Shown: in pieces, positions 1-6,812 of the stretch
How positions within the stretch are numbered: the first letter of the stretch is position 1
How the letters are laid out: each line of letters starts with the position of its first letter
NCBI GenBank assembly: GCA_945622055.1
Contig: CALZBV010000055.1
Coordinates: 1-12,008 of the forward strand
Reading direction: 5' to 3'
DNA: 12,008 nucleotides
Source of the DNA: an uncultured Clostridia bacterium
Lineage (GTDB): Bacteria > Bacillota > Clostridia > Lachnospirales > Lachnospiraceae
Made by a program: the position numbers and the translations under genes
The notes under the pieces: generated by a model
What the model saw: only the letters and a program-made list of their open reading frames with translations
Databases searched by the model: none
Told to the model about the DNA's origin: nothing

Positions 1-89
1 TCGCGAAGTTCGTGGGCCGTGCGGAGCACGAGCCGGAACGAATAGTGTATAGTGTTGTAAAATCTACGGGAAACACATTGCTAGTGTAA
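1..89 (+). other. GC-rich leader; possible 3' end of an upstream gene
   Basis: The first 40 bases are clearly more GC-rich than what follows. They contain an inverted repeat, CGTGC (18-22) and GCACG (26-30), around a GGA loop, and an overlapping alternative pairing of TCGTG (10-14) with CACGA (27-31). The third forward frame is open from base 3 to a TAA at 87-89, which would end 15 bp before the next gene, as in an operon. The other two forward frames stop at about 45-50. The 28 residues visible are too few to identify a protein, so this may equally be a non-coding GC-rich intergenic element. A TATAGT at 48-53 could be a -10 box, but no good -35 accompanies it. Confidence 0.25.
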
Positions 90-104
90 TGGAGGGAATG
101 AAAA

Positions 105-2024
105 ATGAAAATTGATACTCAGATCGAATTTGATAAAATCAAGAAACTATGGAAAGAACAGGCAGTGACAGAGGCTGCCGGGGAACAGATTGAGGCAGCC
201 GGAATTATTTTGTCCGAGCTGGAGCTGAGAAAACAGCTGCGTGATACGACCAATAGTAAAAAGCTGATAGAAAAGCTCGGAACGCCACCGCTGCAGAGTC
301 TGTCGGAGCTGCGTGAGATTATTGCGCTTGCGGGAAAGGACGGATGTCTGACCCCGTATCAGCTGGAACGTGTGGAAAAGGGGCTGGTTGCCATTCGACG
401 GTTGAAGGAATATCTGGCAAGAGGCAGGCAGCTTGAAAATCCGTTGGCATACTACGAAGAGAATCTTCAGGTGGATGAGGAGCTTCGTGAGGAAATCAGC
501 AGACAAATCCGTGGAGGCGCGGTGGATGATTATGCATCCAGGGAATTGTATCAGGTACGTCAGAAAATCGTGAGATGTGAAGAGGAGATGAAGCAGAAGG
601 CGGAGCAGGTGATGCGCACAAATAAGGATTGTATGGCTGATAATTTCTGTACGATACGAAACGGAAGAGTCTGTGTGCCTGTAAAGAAGGATTGTAAGCT
701 GAAGATTTCAGGCAGTGTTGTAGATAAATCAGCGACAGGAAGTACGTTTTTTATTGAACCGACCGGAGTTGCAAAGATTTATGAGGAGCTTCAGCTGTTA
801 AAGATTAGCGAGGAAAATGAAGTTTACCGTATTTTGTACACACTTTCGGCGATGGTTGCCACAGCAGAAGCTATGTTTCTGGAAGCAATGGAGCTTATGG
901 AACGGTTGGATTTCATTTTGTCCAAGGGAAAATTAAGCTTACAGCTGGACGCAACGGAACCTCATATAAATACAGAACGGTATCTGGTTCTTAAGGATGC
1001 GCGACATCCGCTGATGAATCCGGAGGTAAATATTCCACTTCAGTTTGAGCTTGGACGTGTAGCCCGTGGTGTCGTAATCACCGGACCGAATACCGGTGGT
1101 AAGACTGTTGCCATCAAGACAGTAATGCTAAACTGTGTCATGGCACAGTGCGGTCTGCATGTGACCTGCGGGGAAGCGGATATTTGCATGAATGCATCGT
1201 ATTTATGTGATATCGGCGACGGACAGAATCTGTCAGAAAATCTTTCCACCTTTTCGGCACATATTAAAAATGTGCTTGAGGTTCTTTCGGCAGTGACAGA
1301 GAACAGCCTTGTGATTATGGATGAGCTTGGGTCCGGAACAGACCCGACGGAGGGAATGGGAATTGCAATTGCGATTTTAGAAGAGCTTCGAAAGAGTGGC
1401 GCGCTGTTTCTGGTTACGACCCATTACCCGGAGGTAAAGGAATATGCGAAAAAGACCGAGGGCGTACAAAATGCGCGAATGACCTTTGATAAGGAAACAC
1501 TTCAGCCGACCTATCGTATGGTGCTTGGAGAAGCGGGAGAGAGCTGTGCGTTTTATATTGCGGACCGTCTTGGAATGCCGGAAGCGATGCTTCGGGTGGC
1601 AATCGAGGCAGCTTACGGAGCAGATTCCGTAAAGAATTATCAGCTTTCTGAAAAAACGTCCGTTCCGGCGAATGCCCCGGAGCATAAGAAGACTTCTGCA
1701 AGGATTGTAAAGCAAAAGGCAAATAAGCAAAAAACGGAGCTGAGCGAGAAATTCAGACGCGGTGACAGCGTTATGCTGTATCCGGATAAAAAGATTGGAA
1801 TTGTCTGTGAGGGAGTAAATGAACAGGGCTGCTTAAGAGTGCAGCTTCCGAACCGGAAAATCTGGATTAATCACAAACGGGTAAAGCTTTTGGTTGCTGC
1901 TGCGGAGCTTTATCCGGAGGATTACGATTTTTCGATTATTTTTGATACGGTGGAAAACCGAAAGATTCGTCATGATATGGAACGCAAGTACACAGAGGAA
2001 ACAATTATCCTGGAAAAACAATGA
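105..2024 (+). CDS. MutS2-type DNA-binding ATPase lacking the Smr domain
   Basis: This 639-residue protein is a MutS-family ATPase of the MutS2 branch. Residues 1-320 are the helical core and clamp region, with a heptad-rich stretch around 125-170. The ATPase follows: Walker A GPNTGGKT at 327-334, the MutS signature region SENLSTFSAHI at 377-387, Walker B LVIMDELGSGTDP at 402-414 (Asp406, Glu407), and the H-loop TTHY at 438-441. A small beta-rich segment at about 549-596 resembles the KOW-like domain of MutS2. The chain then ends. Full MutS2 proteins are about 780-790 residues and finish with an Smr endonuclease domain, which is absent here with no sign of a frameshift. Known MutS2 proteins act on recombination intermediates or stalled ribosomes, not in mismatch repair. 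Which applies here is unknown. The ATG is preceded by GGAGGG at 91-96, 8 bp upstream. Confidence 0.88.
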   Translation: MKIDTQIEFDKIKKLWKEQAVTEAAGEQIEAAGIILSELELRKQLRDTTNSKKLIEKLGTPPLQSLSELREIIALAGKDGCLTPYQLERVEKGLVAIRRLKEYLARGRQLENPLAYYEENLQVDEELREEISRQIRGGAVDDYASRELYQVRQKIVRCEEEMKQKAEQVMRTNKDCMADNFCTIRNGRVCVPVKKDCKLKISGSVVDKSATGSTFFIEPTGVAKIYEELQLLKISEENEVYRILYTLSAMVATAEAMFLEAMELMERLDFILSKGKLSLQLDATEPHINTERYLVLKDARHPLMNPEVNIPLQFELGRVARGVVITGPNTGGKTVAIKTVMLNCVMAQCGLHVTCGEADICMNASYLCDIGDGQNLSENLSTFSAHIKNVLEVLSAVTENSLVIMDELGSGTDPTEGMGIAIAILEELRKSGALFLVTTHYPEVKEYAKKTEGVQNARMTFDKETLQPTYRMVLGEAGESCAFYIADRLGMPEAMLRVAIEAAYGADSVKNYQLSEKTSVPANAPEHKKTSARIVKQKANKQKTELSEKFRRGDSVMLYPDKKIGIVCEGVNEQGCLRVQLPNRKIWINHKRVKLLVAAAELYPEDYDFSIIFDTVENRKIRHDMERKYTEETIILEKQ

Positions 2025-2030
2025 CACTGA

Positions 2031-2059
2031 TTGACGAGTGCATGTAAAAGAGGTATGAT
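2031..2059 (+). promoter_or_regulatory. SigA-type promoter for the pyrophosphatase gene
   Basis: TTGACG (2031-2036) and TATGAT (2054-2059) are separated by exactly 17 bp, each one base from consensus. The predicted start is near 2066, leaving a leader of about 37 bases before the ATG at 2103. It lies just after the stop of the MutS2-type gene, so the pyrophosphatase and following genes can be transcribed independently. It also argues against translation starting at the TTG at 2031, which is inside the -35 box. Confidence 0.65.
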
Positions 2060-2102
2060 GAAAGGGAAAGTTTACGAGTCTGTATGTGAGAAAGGGAGAC
2101 CT

Positions 2103-3407
2103 ATGGAACAGATTTATATTACAGGGCATAGAAACCCGGACCTGGACAGTATTTGCAGTGCATCTGCGTATGCAGTATTAAAAAACCACCTGGACCCGAA
2201 GCATCAGTATGTTGCAGTACGATGTGGTCATTTGAGCAGTAATGTTAAGGGAATCTTAACAGCACTTAATCTGCCGACACTTCCTTATATGCAAAATGTT
2301 TATCCGAAGGTTGGTGATGTTGTTTTACAGAGTACACATCATATTCTGGATACATCAAAGCTCAGTGAGGTTGCCCGGTTTTATGACAGTCATACACCGT
2401 CGGTGATTCCGGTGTACCAGGGAGATAAATTCTACGGGCTTCTCAGTGTAGATGATATCACTTCATGGGTAATGAAGGCTATGTCCGGGAAAGACTCCAT
2501 TGACTATATTCCGATGGTAAAAGAAATTATGCGGGAGGAAGAAGAGCCGGTTTTTGCAACGGAGCTGTTTGAGGACGCAAAGCAGAAGCTGTCGGTTTCC
2601 CAAAAGCGCGGGCTTGCAGTTTACAACGAAGAAGGCTTTTTCGGATATGTGACACGGAGATGTTTTTTGAAGGCACCGAAATACAATGTAATTCTGGTGG
2701 ACCACAATGAGCCGCGTCAGAGTATAAAAGGCATTGAGGAAGCAAACATTGTTGAGATTATTGATCATCACAGGATTGATGCCGTGAAGACAGATGTTCC
2801 GATTTATATTGACGCGGAACCGCTTGGCAGTACGTGTACCATTGTGTATCAGCTCTTTTTGCGGCATAATGTAACGCCGGACGAAATGACAGCCAAGACG
2901 CTTTTGACCGGCATTCTTTCTGATACCGTAATTTTGAAAAGTCCGACAACAACCTATATTGATCAGGTTTCTGCAAAGGCTCTGGCAGCGGTATGCAAGG
3001 TAAATCTGGAGGAATTTGGTCTGTTTATGTTTAGCAATACGCAGGGCTTAAAGACAAGGGAGCCGCAGGAAGCAATTGCTTCTGACTTCAAGACCTATTC
3101 GGAAAAGGGTGTGACGCTCGGAATTGGTCAGTGTGAGGTGACTACGCTTCATGACCTGAGCGAATACGCACGGGAGTATCTGGAAAATCTGGAGCAGATC
3201 CGCGCCAGAAATGGTCTGGACTGGGCGGTGCTGATGATTACGGATATTCTGAAGGAGCATAGTGTGCTTCTTTGTACAGAGCACCGTCTAAATGGTCACC
3301 TGCAGTATCATCTGATGGAAAATCAGATTTATGATATGCCCAATGTACTTAGCCGTAAGAAGCAGCTGTTGCCGGAGCTTCTGAATGTTATTGATATGTC
3401 ACTGTAA
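2103..3407 (+). CDS. ppaC: Manganese-dependent (family II) inorganic pyrophosphatase with CBS domains
   Basis: The protein hydrolyses pyrophosphate to two phosphates in the cytoplasm, pulling biosynthetic reactions forward. It has 434 residues. The DHH catalytic domain is split: the metal site HRNPDLD is at 9-15, DHNE at 200-203, DHH at 221-223, and ILSDTVILKSPTTT at 271-284. The C-terminal DHHA2 domain carries the substrate-binding SRKKQ at 417-421. Between the first two metal motifs, about residues 66-190, sit two CBS repeats (GDKFYGLLSVDDI and EEGFFGYVTRRCF strands), with no room for the DRTGG domain found in some relatives. In characterised CBS-pyrophosphatases the CBS pair binds adenine nucleotides and regulates activity; the same is inferred here. 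The ATG at 2103 is chosen over the upstream TTG because the family motif begins at residue 5, GGGAG lies at 2094-2098, and the promoter overlaps the longer start. Confidence 0.93.
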   Translation: MEQIYITGHRNPDLDSICSASAYAVLKNHLDPKHQYVAVRCGHLSSNVKGILTALNLPTLPYMQNVYPKVGDVVLQSTHHILDTSKLSEVARFYDSHTPSVIPVYQGDKFYGLLSVDDITSWVMKAMSGKDSIDYIPMVKEIMREEEEPVFATELFEDAKQKLSVSQKRGLAVYNEEGFFGYVTRRCFLKAPKYNVILVDHNEPRQSIKGIEEANIVEIIDHHRIDAVKTDVPIYIDAEPLGSTCTIVYQLFLRHNVTPDEMTAKTLLTGILSDTVILKSPTTTYIDQVSAKALAAVCKVNLEEFGLFMFSNTQGLKTREPQEAIASDFKTYSEKGVTLGIGQCEVTTLHDLSEYAREYLENLEQIRARNGLDWAVLMITDILKEHSVLLCTEHRLNGHLQYHLMENQIYDMPNVLSRKKQLLPELLNVIDMSL

Positions 3408-3423
3408 GAGAAGGGGGAAGAAA

Positions 3424-4503
3424 ATGCAGTATTATATGCCAACAAAATTATATCAGGAAAAGGATGCGGTCAAAAAGCATGCACAAGAGTGGTGCGCACT
3501 CGGGACAAAGGCGCTGATTGTGACCGGACGCAGTTCCGCAAAGAAAAACGGAGCACTTTTCGATGTATGTGATTCGCTTACAAAGCAGGGAAAGACCTAT
3601 GTGATTTTTGATGAGATTGAGGAAAATCCTTCGGTGGATATGGTTGTTGCTGCAAGCAGAAAGGGAATTTCAGAGGAGGCAGATTTTGTCATCGGAATCG
3701 GAGGCGGGTCGCCGCTGGATGCTGCGAAGGCAATTGCTTTTCTGATGTATTATCCGGAGGATGATGCGATGTCACTTTATCAGGCAGGGAAAAACGGCGC
3801 GCTTCCGGTGGTGGCAATACCAACCACGTGCGGAACCGGATCTGAGGTGACACCGTATTCTATTTTAACGAGAAAGGACCTGAACTCCAAGGGGTCTATT
3901 CCGCATAAGATTTTTCCGGCGTTTGCTCTGGTGGATGGAGCCTATCTTGCGTTTGCCCCGAAGCAGGTGCTTTATAACACGGCAGTAGATGCACTCGGAC
4001 ACTGCATTGAGAGTTATGTGAATACAAATGCGACAGAGTATAGTCGTATGTTTGTTGAAAAGAGCTTGAAAATCTGGGCAAAAAGCAAGGAGGTTTTTGA
4101 AGGTAAGAGAGCTGCCGAAAGCAGTGATTATGAGAATATGCTGCTTGCGTCCTCACTTGCAGGAATGGCAATTACACTAACCGGAACAAGTCTTCCGCAT
4201 GGTCTTAGCTATCCGCTCACCTGCCATCTCGGACTTGCACATGGTGCAGGCGTCGGTTATTTTCAGGCAGGATATCTTAGAGAAGCTGACCAAAAGACCT
4301 GTGAGGAGTTACTTGGGTTAGCCGGTTTTTCATCTCTTGAGGAGCTGGATATGCTGATTCATAAGCTCTGCCGGTTTGAAACGATTTCCGAAGAAATGCT
4401 GCTTCTTTGCGCAAATGAGATTTTATCGAATGAGACAAAGCTTAAGAATTGTCCGTTCCCTGTTGACAGGGAAAAGATGCTTCGAATCGTTGGTTTGGAA
4501 TAA
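3424..4503 (+). CDS. Iron-containing alcohol dehydrogenase
   Basis: This 359-residue cytoplasmic enzyme is a group III (Fe-dependent) NAD(P)H alcohol dehydrogenase, interconverting an alcohol and its aldehyde or ketone. The nucleotide-binding motif GGGSPLD is at 93-99, followed by PTTCGTGSEVTPYS at 133-146. The four metal ligands are all in place: Asp189 and His193 in DALGHCIESY, His259 in SLPHGLSYPL, and His273 in LAHGAG. The 4- and 14-residue spacings match those of lactaldehyde reductase FucO. The substrate cannot be read from sequence; butanol/ethanol-type and polyol-type dehydrogenases share these motifs. The ATG at 3424 is preceded by AAGGGGG at 3411-3417. An in-frame start at 3385 would overlap the pyrophosphatase gene and lacks a good ribosome site. 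The 16-bp gap to the preceding gene indicates co-transcription. Confidence 0.9.
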   Translation: MQYYMPTKLYQEKDAVKKHAQEWCALGTKALIVTGRSSAKKNGALFDVCDSLTKQGKTYVIFDEIEENPSVDMVVAASRKGISEEADFVIGIGGGSPLDAAKAIAFLMYYPEDDAMSLYQAGKNGALPVVAIPTTCGTGSEVTPYSILTRKDLNSKGSIPHKIFPAFALVDGAYLAFAPKQVLYNTAVDALGHCIESYVNTNATEYSRMFVEKSLKIWAKSKEVFEGKRAAESSDYENMLLASSLAGMAITLTGTSLPHGLSYPLTCHLGLAHGAGVGYFQAGYLREADQKTCEELLGLAGFSSLEELDMLIHKLCRFETISEEMLLLCANEILSNETKLKNCPFPVDREKMLRIVGLE

Positions 4504-4535
4504 GAAGCAGGAAAAAACGCAAAGGAGGAGATAAG

Positions 4536-5660
4536 ATGCAGTTTGATCAGATTACAGAGTATCTGGATTCCCTGGTGGACAGAGGAATTCCTTCCGTAGA
4601 TTGCATGATTTATGAAAATCATGAGCTTTTGTATCATCATTTCCGTGGGACAACGGACGCAGAGAAGAAGCAGCCGATGAACGGAAATGAGCGTTATCTG
4701 ATGTTTTCGATGACGAAGGTGCAGACGATGGCAGCGGTGCTTCAGCTCGTGGAGCAGGGCAGGCTGTCCCTTGAGGATGAGGTTGGGAAATATCTTCCGG
4801 CTTATCGGAAGCTGATGGTAAAGCAGGGAGCTGCGGTGGTTCCGCTTTCCGTTCCGATGAAGCTGAAGCATCTTGTATCCATGCAGTCAGGTCTTGATTA
4901 TGATCTTGGTCGGCCGGGAATCTTGCGTGTCCTTAAGGAACGGGGGCAGGCGGCTACAACAAGAGAAATCGTTGATGCTTTTGCCGAGACACCGATGGAC
5001 TTCATTCCGGGAGAGAGCTTTTGCTACAGTCTGAGTCATGATGTGGTGGCAGCAATCATTGAAGCAGTATCCGGTATGAGCTTTGGCGAATACCTGAAAA
5101 GGAATATCTGGGATCCGCTTGGTATGACGGATACCTTCTTTGCGAAACCGATGAACGATGGAGTAGAACGGTTGTCACGTCAGTTTGACTGTAATATGGC
5201 AGGGGAAATCTTTCCGATGGAGCAGTCCTGTTGTTACCAGCTTTCGGAAAGCTATGAGAGTGGCGGTGCCGGCTTAATCAGCTGTACGAAGGATTATGCG
5301 GTATTCGGGGATGCCATGGCCTGCGGTGGTATCAGCAGGGAGGGTGTTCGCATTCTTCAGCCGGAGACGATTGAGCTCATGAAGAAAAATCAGCTTTGTC
5401 CTCAGTCCATGGACTTTATTGCAAAGTATATGGGACGTCTTGGGTATGGCTATGGCTGCGGGGTACAGATACTTCTTCAGCCGGAGCTGATTGGAGCAAA
5501 GGCACCGGCCGGTGTGTTTGGCTGGGATGGTGCTGCCGGCAGCTGTATCATGATGGATACGGTGTCGAAGCGCTCGCTGGTATATACGATGCATGTAAGA
5601 AGCTGTGGCATGGCATATGGAGAAGTGCATCCGAAGCTTCGTGATCTTTTATTCTCTTAA
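4536..5660 (+). CDS. Beta-lactamase-fold serine hydrolase (class C/esterase type)
   Basis: The 374-residue protein belongs to the PF00144 beta-lactamase-related family, which covers class C beta-lactamases, DD-peptidases and esterases. The nucleophile motif SMTK is at 58-61 (Ser58, Lys61), followed by the general-base tyrosine motif YSLS at 164-167. The third motif takes the esterase-like form GWDGAAGS at 329-336 in place of KTG. A glycine-rich ESGGAGLIS segment (241-249) is also typical. There is no signal peptide or membrane segment, so it should be cytoplasmic. This argues against a cell-wall or antibiotic-resistance role and favours an esterase or amide hydrolase of unknown substrate. A strong AAAGGAGG site lies at 4521-4528, 7 bp before the ATG. 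It follows the alcohol dehydrogenase by 32 bp and is probably the last gene of that transcript, though no terminator is evident after it. Confidence 0.88.
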   Translation: MQFDQITEYLDSLVDRGIPSVDCMIYENHELLYHHFRGTTDAEKKQPMNGNERYLMFSMTKVQTMAAVLQLVEQGRLSLEDEVGKYLPAYRKLMVKQGAAVVPLSVPMKLKHLVSMQSGLDYDLGRPGILRVLKERGQAATTREIVDAFAETPMDFIPGESFCYSLSHDVVAAIIEAVSGMSFGEYLKRNIWDPLGMTDTFFAKPMNDGVERLSRQFDCNMAGEIFPMEQSCCYQLSESYESGGAGLISCTKDYAVFGDAMACGGISREGVRILQPETIELMKKNQLCPQSMDFIAKYMGRLGYGYGCGVQILLQPELIGAKAPAGVFGWDGAAGSCIMMDTVSKRSLVYTMHVRSCGMAYGEVHPKLRDLLFS

Positions 5661-5684
5661 GGTCTGAGACAGCAGATGCATGAT

Positions 5685-5713
5685 TTGACACAAAAGAGAA
5701 GACAGTGTATAAT
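5685..5713 (+). promoter_or_regulatory. Perfect-consensus SigA-type promoter for the U32-like gene pair
   Basis: TTGACA (5685-5690) and TATAAT (5708-5713) match the consensus exactly with a 17-bp spacer. The predicted start is around 5720, giving a leader of about 64 bases before the ATG at 5784. It makes the two paralogs a separate transcription unit from the preceding hydrolase gene and suggests high basal expression unless a repressor acts on it. Confidence 0.78.
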
Positions 5714-5733
5714 GAACTATCAGTAATAGTGTT

Positions 5734-5748
5734 GATATCTGAGATATC
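5734..5748 (+). promoter_or_regulatory. Short hairpin / repeated GATATC in the 5' leader
   Basis: GATATC occurs twice, at 5734-5739 and 5743-5748, separated by TGA. Because GATATC is self-complementary, the pair is both a direct repeat and a potential 6-bp stem with a 3-base loop. It lies roughly 14-28 bases after the predicted transcription start. It may be a protein-binding site or a leader hairpin, or it may be chance; there is no T-run, so it is not a terminator. Confidence 0.3.
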
Positions 5749-5783
5749 CGGGAGTATTGGAGCGCAGATAGGAGGAGGTTTTG

Positions 5784-6749
5784 ATGGAGGTAAAGTTTCA
5801 CCTGCTGGGAATACGAAGAAATTACCCGATTAATATGCTGTTTGCCAGTATGTTGCGTGAGCATCCGGAGCTTTTTCGCGAGGGTGTGAAAATTGGTTCC
5901 TTTTTTGGAGAATTCCCAACATCACTTTGGAACGGAGGGAGAAATTCCAGAGCAGACCAGTGCAGTGCCGATTATGTGAAGGTTATTCTTAAGAGTGTGA
6001 ATGATTTCGGAATTCCGGTTCGTTATACCTACACCAATATGCTTCTTACGGAAGAGGATTTAAAGGATACTTATTGCAATTACTGTATGGAGGCCGCTCA
6101 CAATGGGATGAACGGTGTGATTCTGGTGTCTCCGATTTTGGAAAAATATGTACGAAAAAACTATCCGAGGATGAAGATTACCAGTTCCACCTGTAAACAG
6201 ATTCGCGGCGTAGAGGGCGTGAACGCAGAGCTTGCAAAGGGTTATGACCTTGTGGTGCTCGATTATAACATGAACAACCGGTTTGAGGAGCTTGCTCAGA
6301 TTGAGGATAAGAGTCGTTGTGAGATATTGATAAATGCTGCCTGCGAGCCTAATTGTGCAAGAAGAGGGGCACATTACCGCAATATTTCCGAGAATCAGAA
6401 AAATATCGTAAAAAATATGAGTCTTCCACCGGAAAAGAGAGTTCCGCTACACCCGTGGGAATGTAAATATTGCACCGGTGCACAGCAGAATGTGTATACG
6501 ATTCAGGATTTTTGCACATATGTTTCTCCGGAAGCAATCTGGGAGAAATACGTTCCGATGGGCTTTACGAATTTCAAAATAGAAGGACGTACCGATAACT
6601 TTTTTGTTGTAATGGAAGCACTGCTTCATTATCTGATCCGCCCGGAGTGTCAGGCAAAGGTTCGTATTCAGGTACTGAGTAATCTGGAACGGCTGAAGGT
6701 GGTACAGGTAAATTATCCGCAGCCGGCTCAGTTCCGTTTGGAACGGTAA
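5784..6749 (+). CDS. U32-family-like protein, paralog A (possible Fe-S protein)
   Basis: This 321-residue cytoplasmic protein has unknown activity. Its C-terminal block, DFC at 242-244 followed by GFTNFKIEGR at 260-269, matches the pattern of U32 'peptidase' family proteins, where a Cys about 20 residues before F/LKIEGR is conserved. Upstream are C187-EPN-C191, and C227/C230 in WECKYC. U32 members such as UbiU, UbiV and RlhA use such cysteines for a 4Fe-4S cluster and act in oxygen-independent hydroxylation, while others are annotated as collagenase-like. Further cysteines are at 60, 98, 101, 137 and 179. The N-terminal half shows the alternating strand/helix pattern expected of a TIM barrel (GIPVRYTYTN, GVILVSP, YDLVVLDYN, CEILINA). 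AGGAGG at 5773-5778 fits the ATG at 5784 better than the TTG at 5781. There is no signal peptide. The fold is inferred from motifs; the substrate is unknown. Confidence 0.72.
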   Translation: MEVKFHLLGIRRNYPINMLFASMLREHPELFREGVKIGSFFGEFPTSLWNGGRNSRADQCSADYVKVILKSVNDFGIPVRYTYTNMLLTEEDLKDTYCNYCMEAAHNGMNGVILVSPILEKYVRKNYPRMKITSSTCKQIRGVEGVNAELAKGYDLVVLDYNMNNRFEELAQIEDKSRCEILINAACEPNCARRGAHYRNISENQKNIVKNMSLPPEKRVPLHPWECKYCTGAQQNVYTIQDFCTYVSPEAIWEKYVPMGFTNFKIEGRTDNFFVVMEALLHYLIRPECQAKVRIQVLSNLERLKVVQVNYPQPAQFRLER

Positions 6750-6800
6750 CCGTGCGAAAACAAAACCTGGTACTTTTTGATGGAATATGGGATAAGATAC

Positions 6801-6806
6801 AGGAGG
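6801..6806 (+). promoter_or_regulatory. Ribosome binding site fixing the start of paralog B
   Basis: A full AGGAGG lies 6 bp before the ATG at 6813. It selects this ATG over the in-frame ATG at 6780 and gives a protein exactly the length of paralog A. Confidence 0.8.
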
Positions 6807-6812
6807 ATTGAA

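Noticed and set aside
2031..2102. N-terminal extension of the pyrophosphatase from a TTG start
   Set aside because: The extension overlaps the predicted -35/-10 boxes, has no ribosome site, and precedes the normal N-terminal family motif.
4359..4871. A 170-codon minus-strand open frame across the alcohol dehydrogenase/hydrolase junction
   Set aside because: It overlaps two well-supported + strand genes and has no motif or ribosome site.
4536..5660. Antibiotic-resistance beta-lactamase
   Set aside because: The family motifs are present, but there is no signal peptide and the third motif is esterase-like, so a resistance role is not supported.
5661..5684. Terminator after the serine hydrolase gene
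   Set aside because: Only a 9-base GTCTGAGAC near-palindrome is present with no T-run; not enough for an intrinsic terminator.
6731..6744. GTTCC...GGAAC inverted repeat at the end of paralog A as a terminator
   Set aside because: The stem is only 5 bp, lies in coding sequence and has no following T-run.
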